Below are positions 63,197 to 64,000 of a DNA stretch of 64,000 nt, in pieces; within the stretch, counting starts at the first letter, position 1; every line of letters begins with the position of its first letter. Source of the DNA: Hansschlegelia plantiphila. Its GTDB lineage: Bacteria > Pseudomonadota > Alphaproteobacteria > Rhizobiales > Methylopilaceae. The stretch is taken from positions 1 to 64,000 of the forward strand of contig NZ_BSFI01000022.1 in the NCBI RefSeq assembly GCF_027922265.1, given 5' to 3'. The notes under the pieces are model-generated. The model had not been told where the DNA came from and made no database searches. It saw only the letters and a list, made by a program, of their open reading frames with translations. The position numbers were made by a program, and so were the translations under genes.

Positions 63197-64000
<804 letters not shown>

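Overview
The window is a GC-rich (by eye roughly two-thirds G+C), almost fully coding stretch of an alphaproteobacterial chromosome, most likely order Hyphomicrobiales (Rhizobiales). The case rests on gene content and order: str-S10-spc-alpha ribosomal clusters ending in rpoA-rplQ; tig-clpP-clpX-lon-hupB followed by tRNA-Val, tRNA-Asp and nuoABCDEF; hemB, a DUF6163-type membrane protein and the MarR regulator LdtR; a sufBCDS cluster; and an ATP12-family F1 assembly factor. Genus and species cannot be fixed from sequence alone.

Layout. 1-14441: 3' end of tuf, then a nearly unbroken plus-strand ribosomal run (rpsJ to rplO, secY, adk, rpsM, rpsK, rpoA, rplQ) closed by a strong terminator. 14609-21059: envelope protease (DegP/DegQ type), rarA, a small toxin-antitoxin pair with a frameshifted toxin, crcB, an RluC-type pseudouridine synthase, a HAD phosphatase and an ATP12-like chaperone. 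21184-22708: a lipoprotein gene split by an 891-bp transposase-less element with Tn3-type terminal repeats carrying one SDR oxidoreductase. 22798-26887: a propionyl-CoA carboxylase-type beta subunit, a membrane-linked alpha/beta hydrolase lacking a normal start codon, and a fatty-acid desaturase. 26999-33550: hemB, DUF6163-type protein, ldtR, tyrS, an LdtP-like L,D-transpeptidase-fold protein and anmK, a cell-wall neighbourhood. 33653-42443: an alpha/beta hydrolase, then an Fe-S assembly cluster (class V desulfurase, sufB, C, D, S, a SufT/MIP18-like gene, a VOC protein, an A-type carrier, a TfoX-N protein). 42581-50798: Old Yellow Enzyme, a GGDEF remnant, a DEAD-box helicase, an exported protein, parE, an HSL-type esterase and mazG. 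50968-57993: tRNA-Leu, tig, clpP, clpX, lon, hupB. 58120-64000: two tRNAs and the start of the complex I operon, with a GFA-family gene between nuoC and nuoD.

Most of the window is core genome. The most unusual locus is the mobile insertion cassette at 21241-22131: 38-bp ends (29 of the outer 31 bases match), a 6-bp target duplication, a lower-GC passenger gene, and a disrupted host gene whose lipobox is restored exactly when the element is removed in silico. Other signs of decay are the one-base frameshift in the ParE/RelE-type toxin, the GGDEF fragment behind the helicase gene, and the hydrolase whose conserved N-terminal strand lies upstream of any ATG, GTG or TTG.
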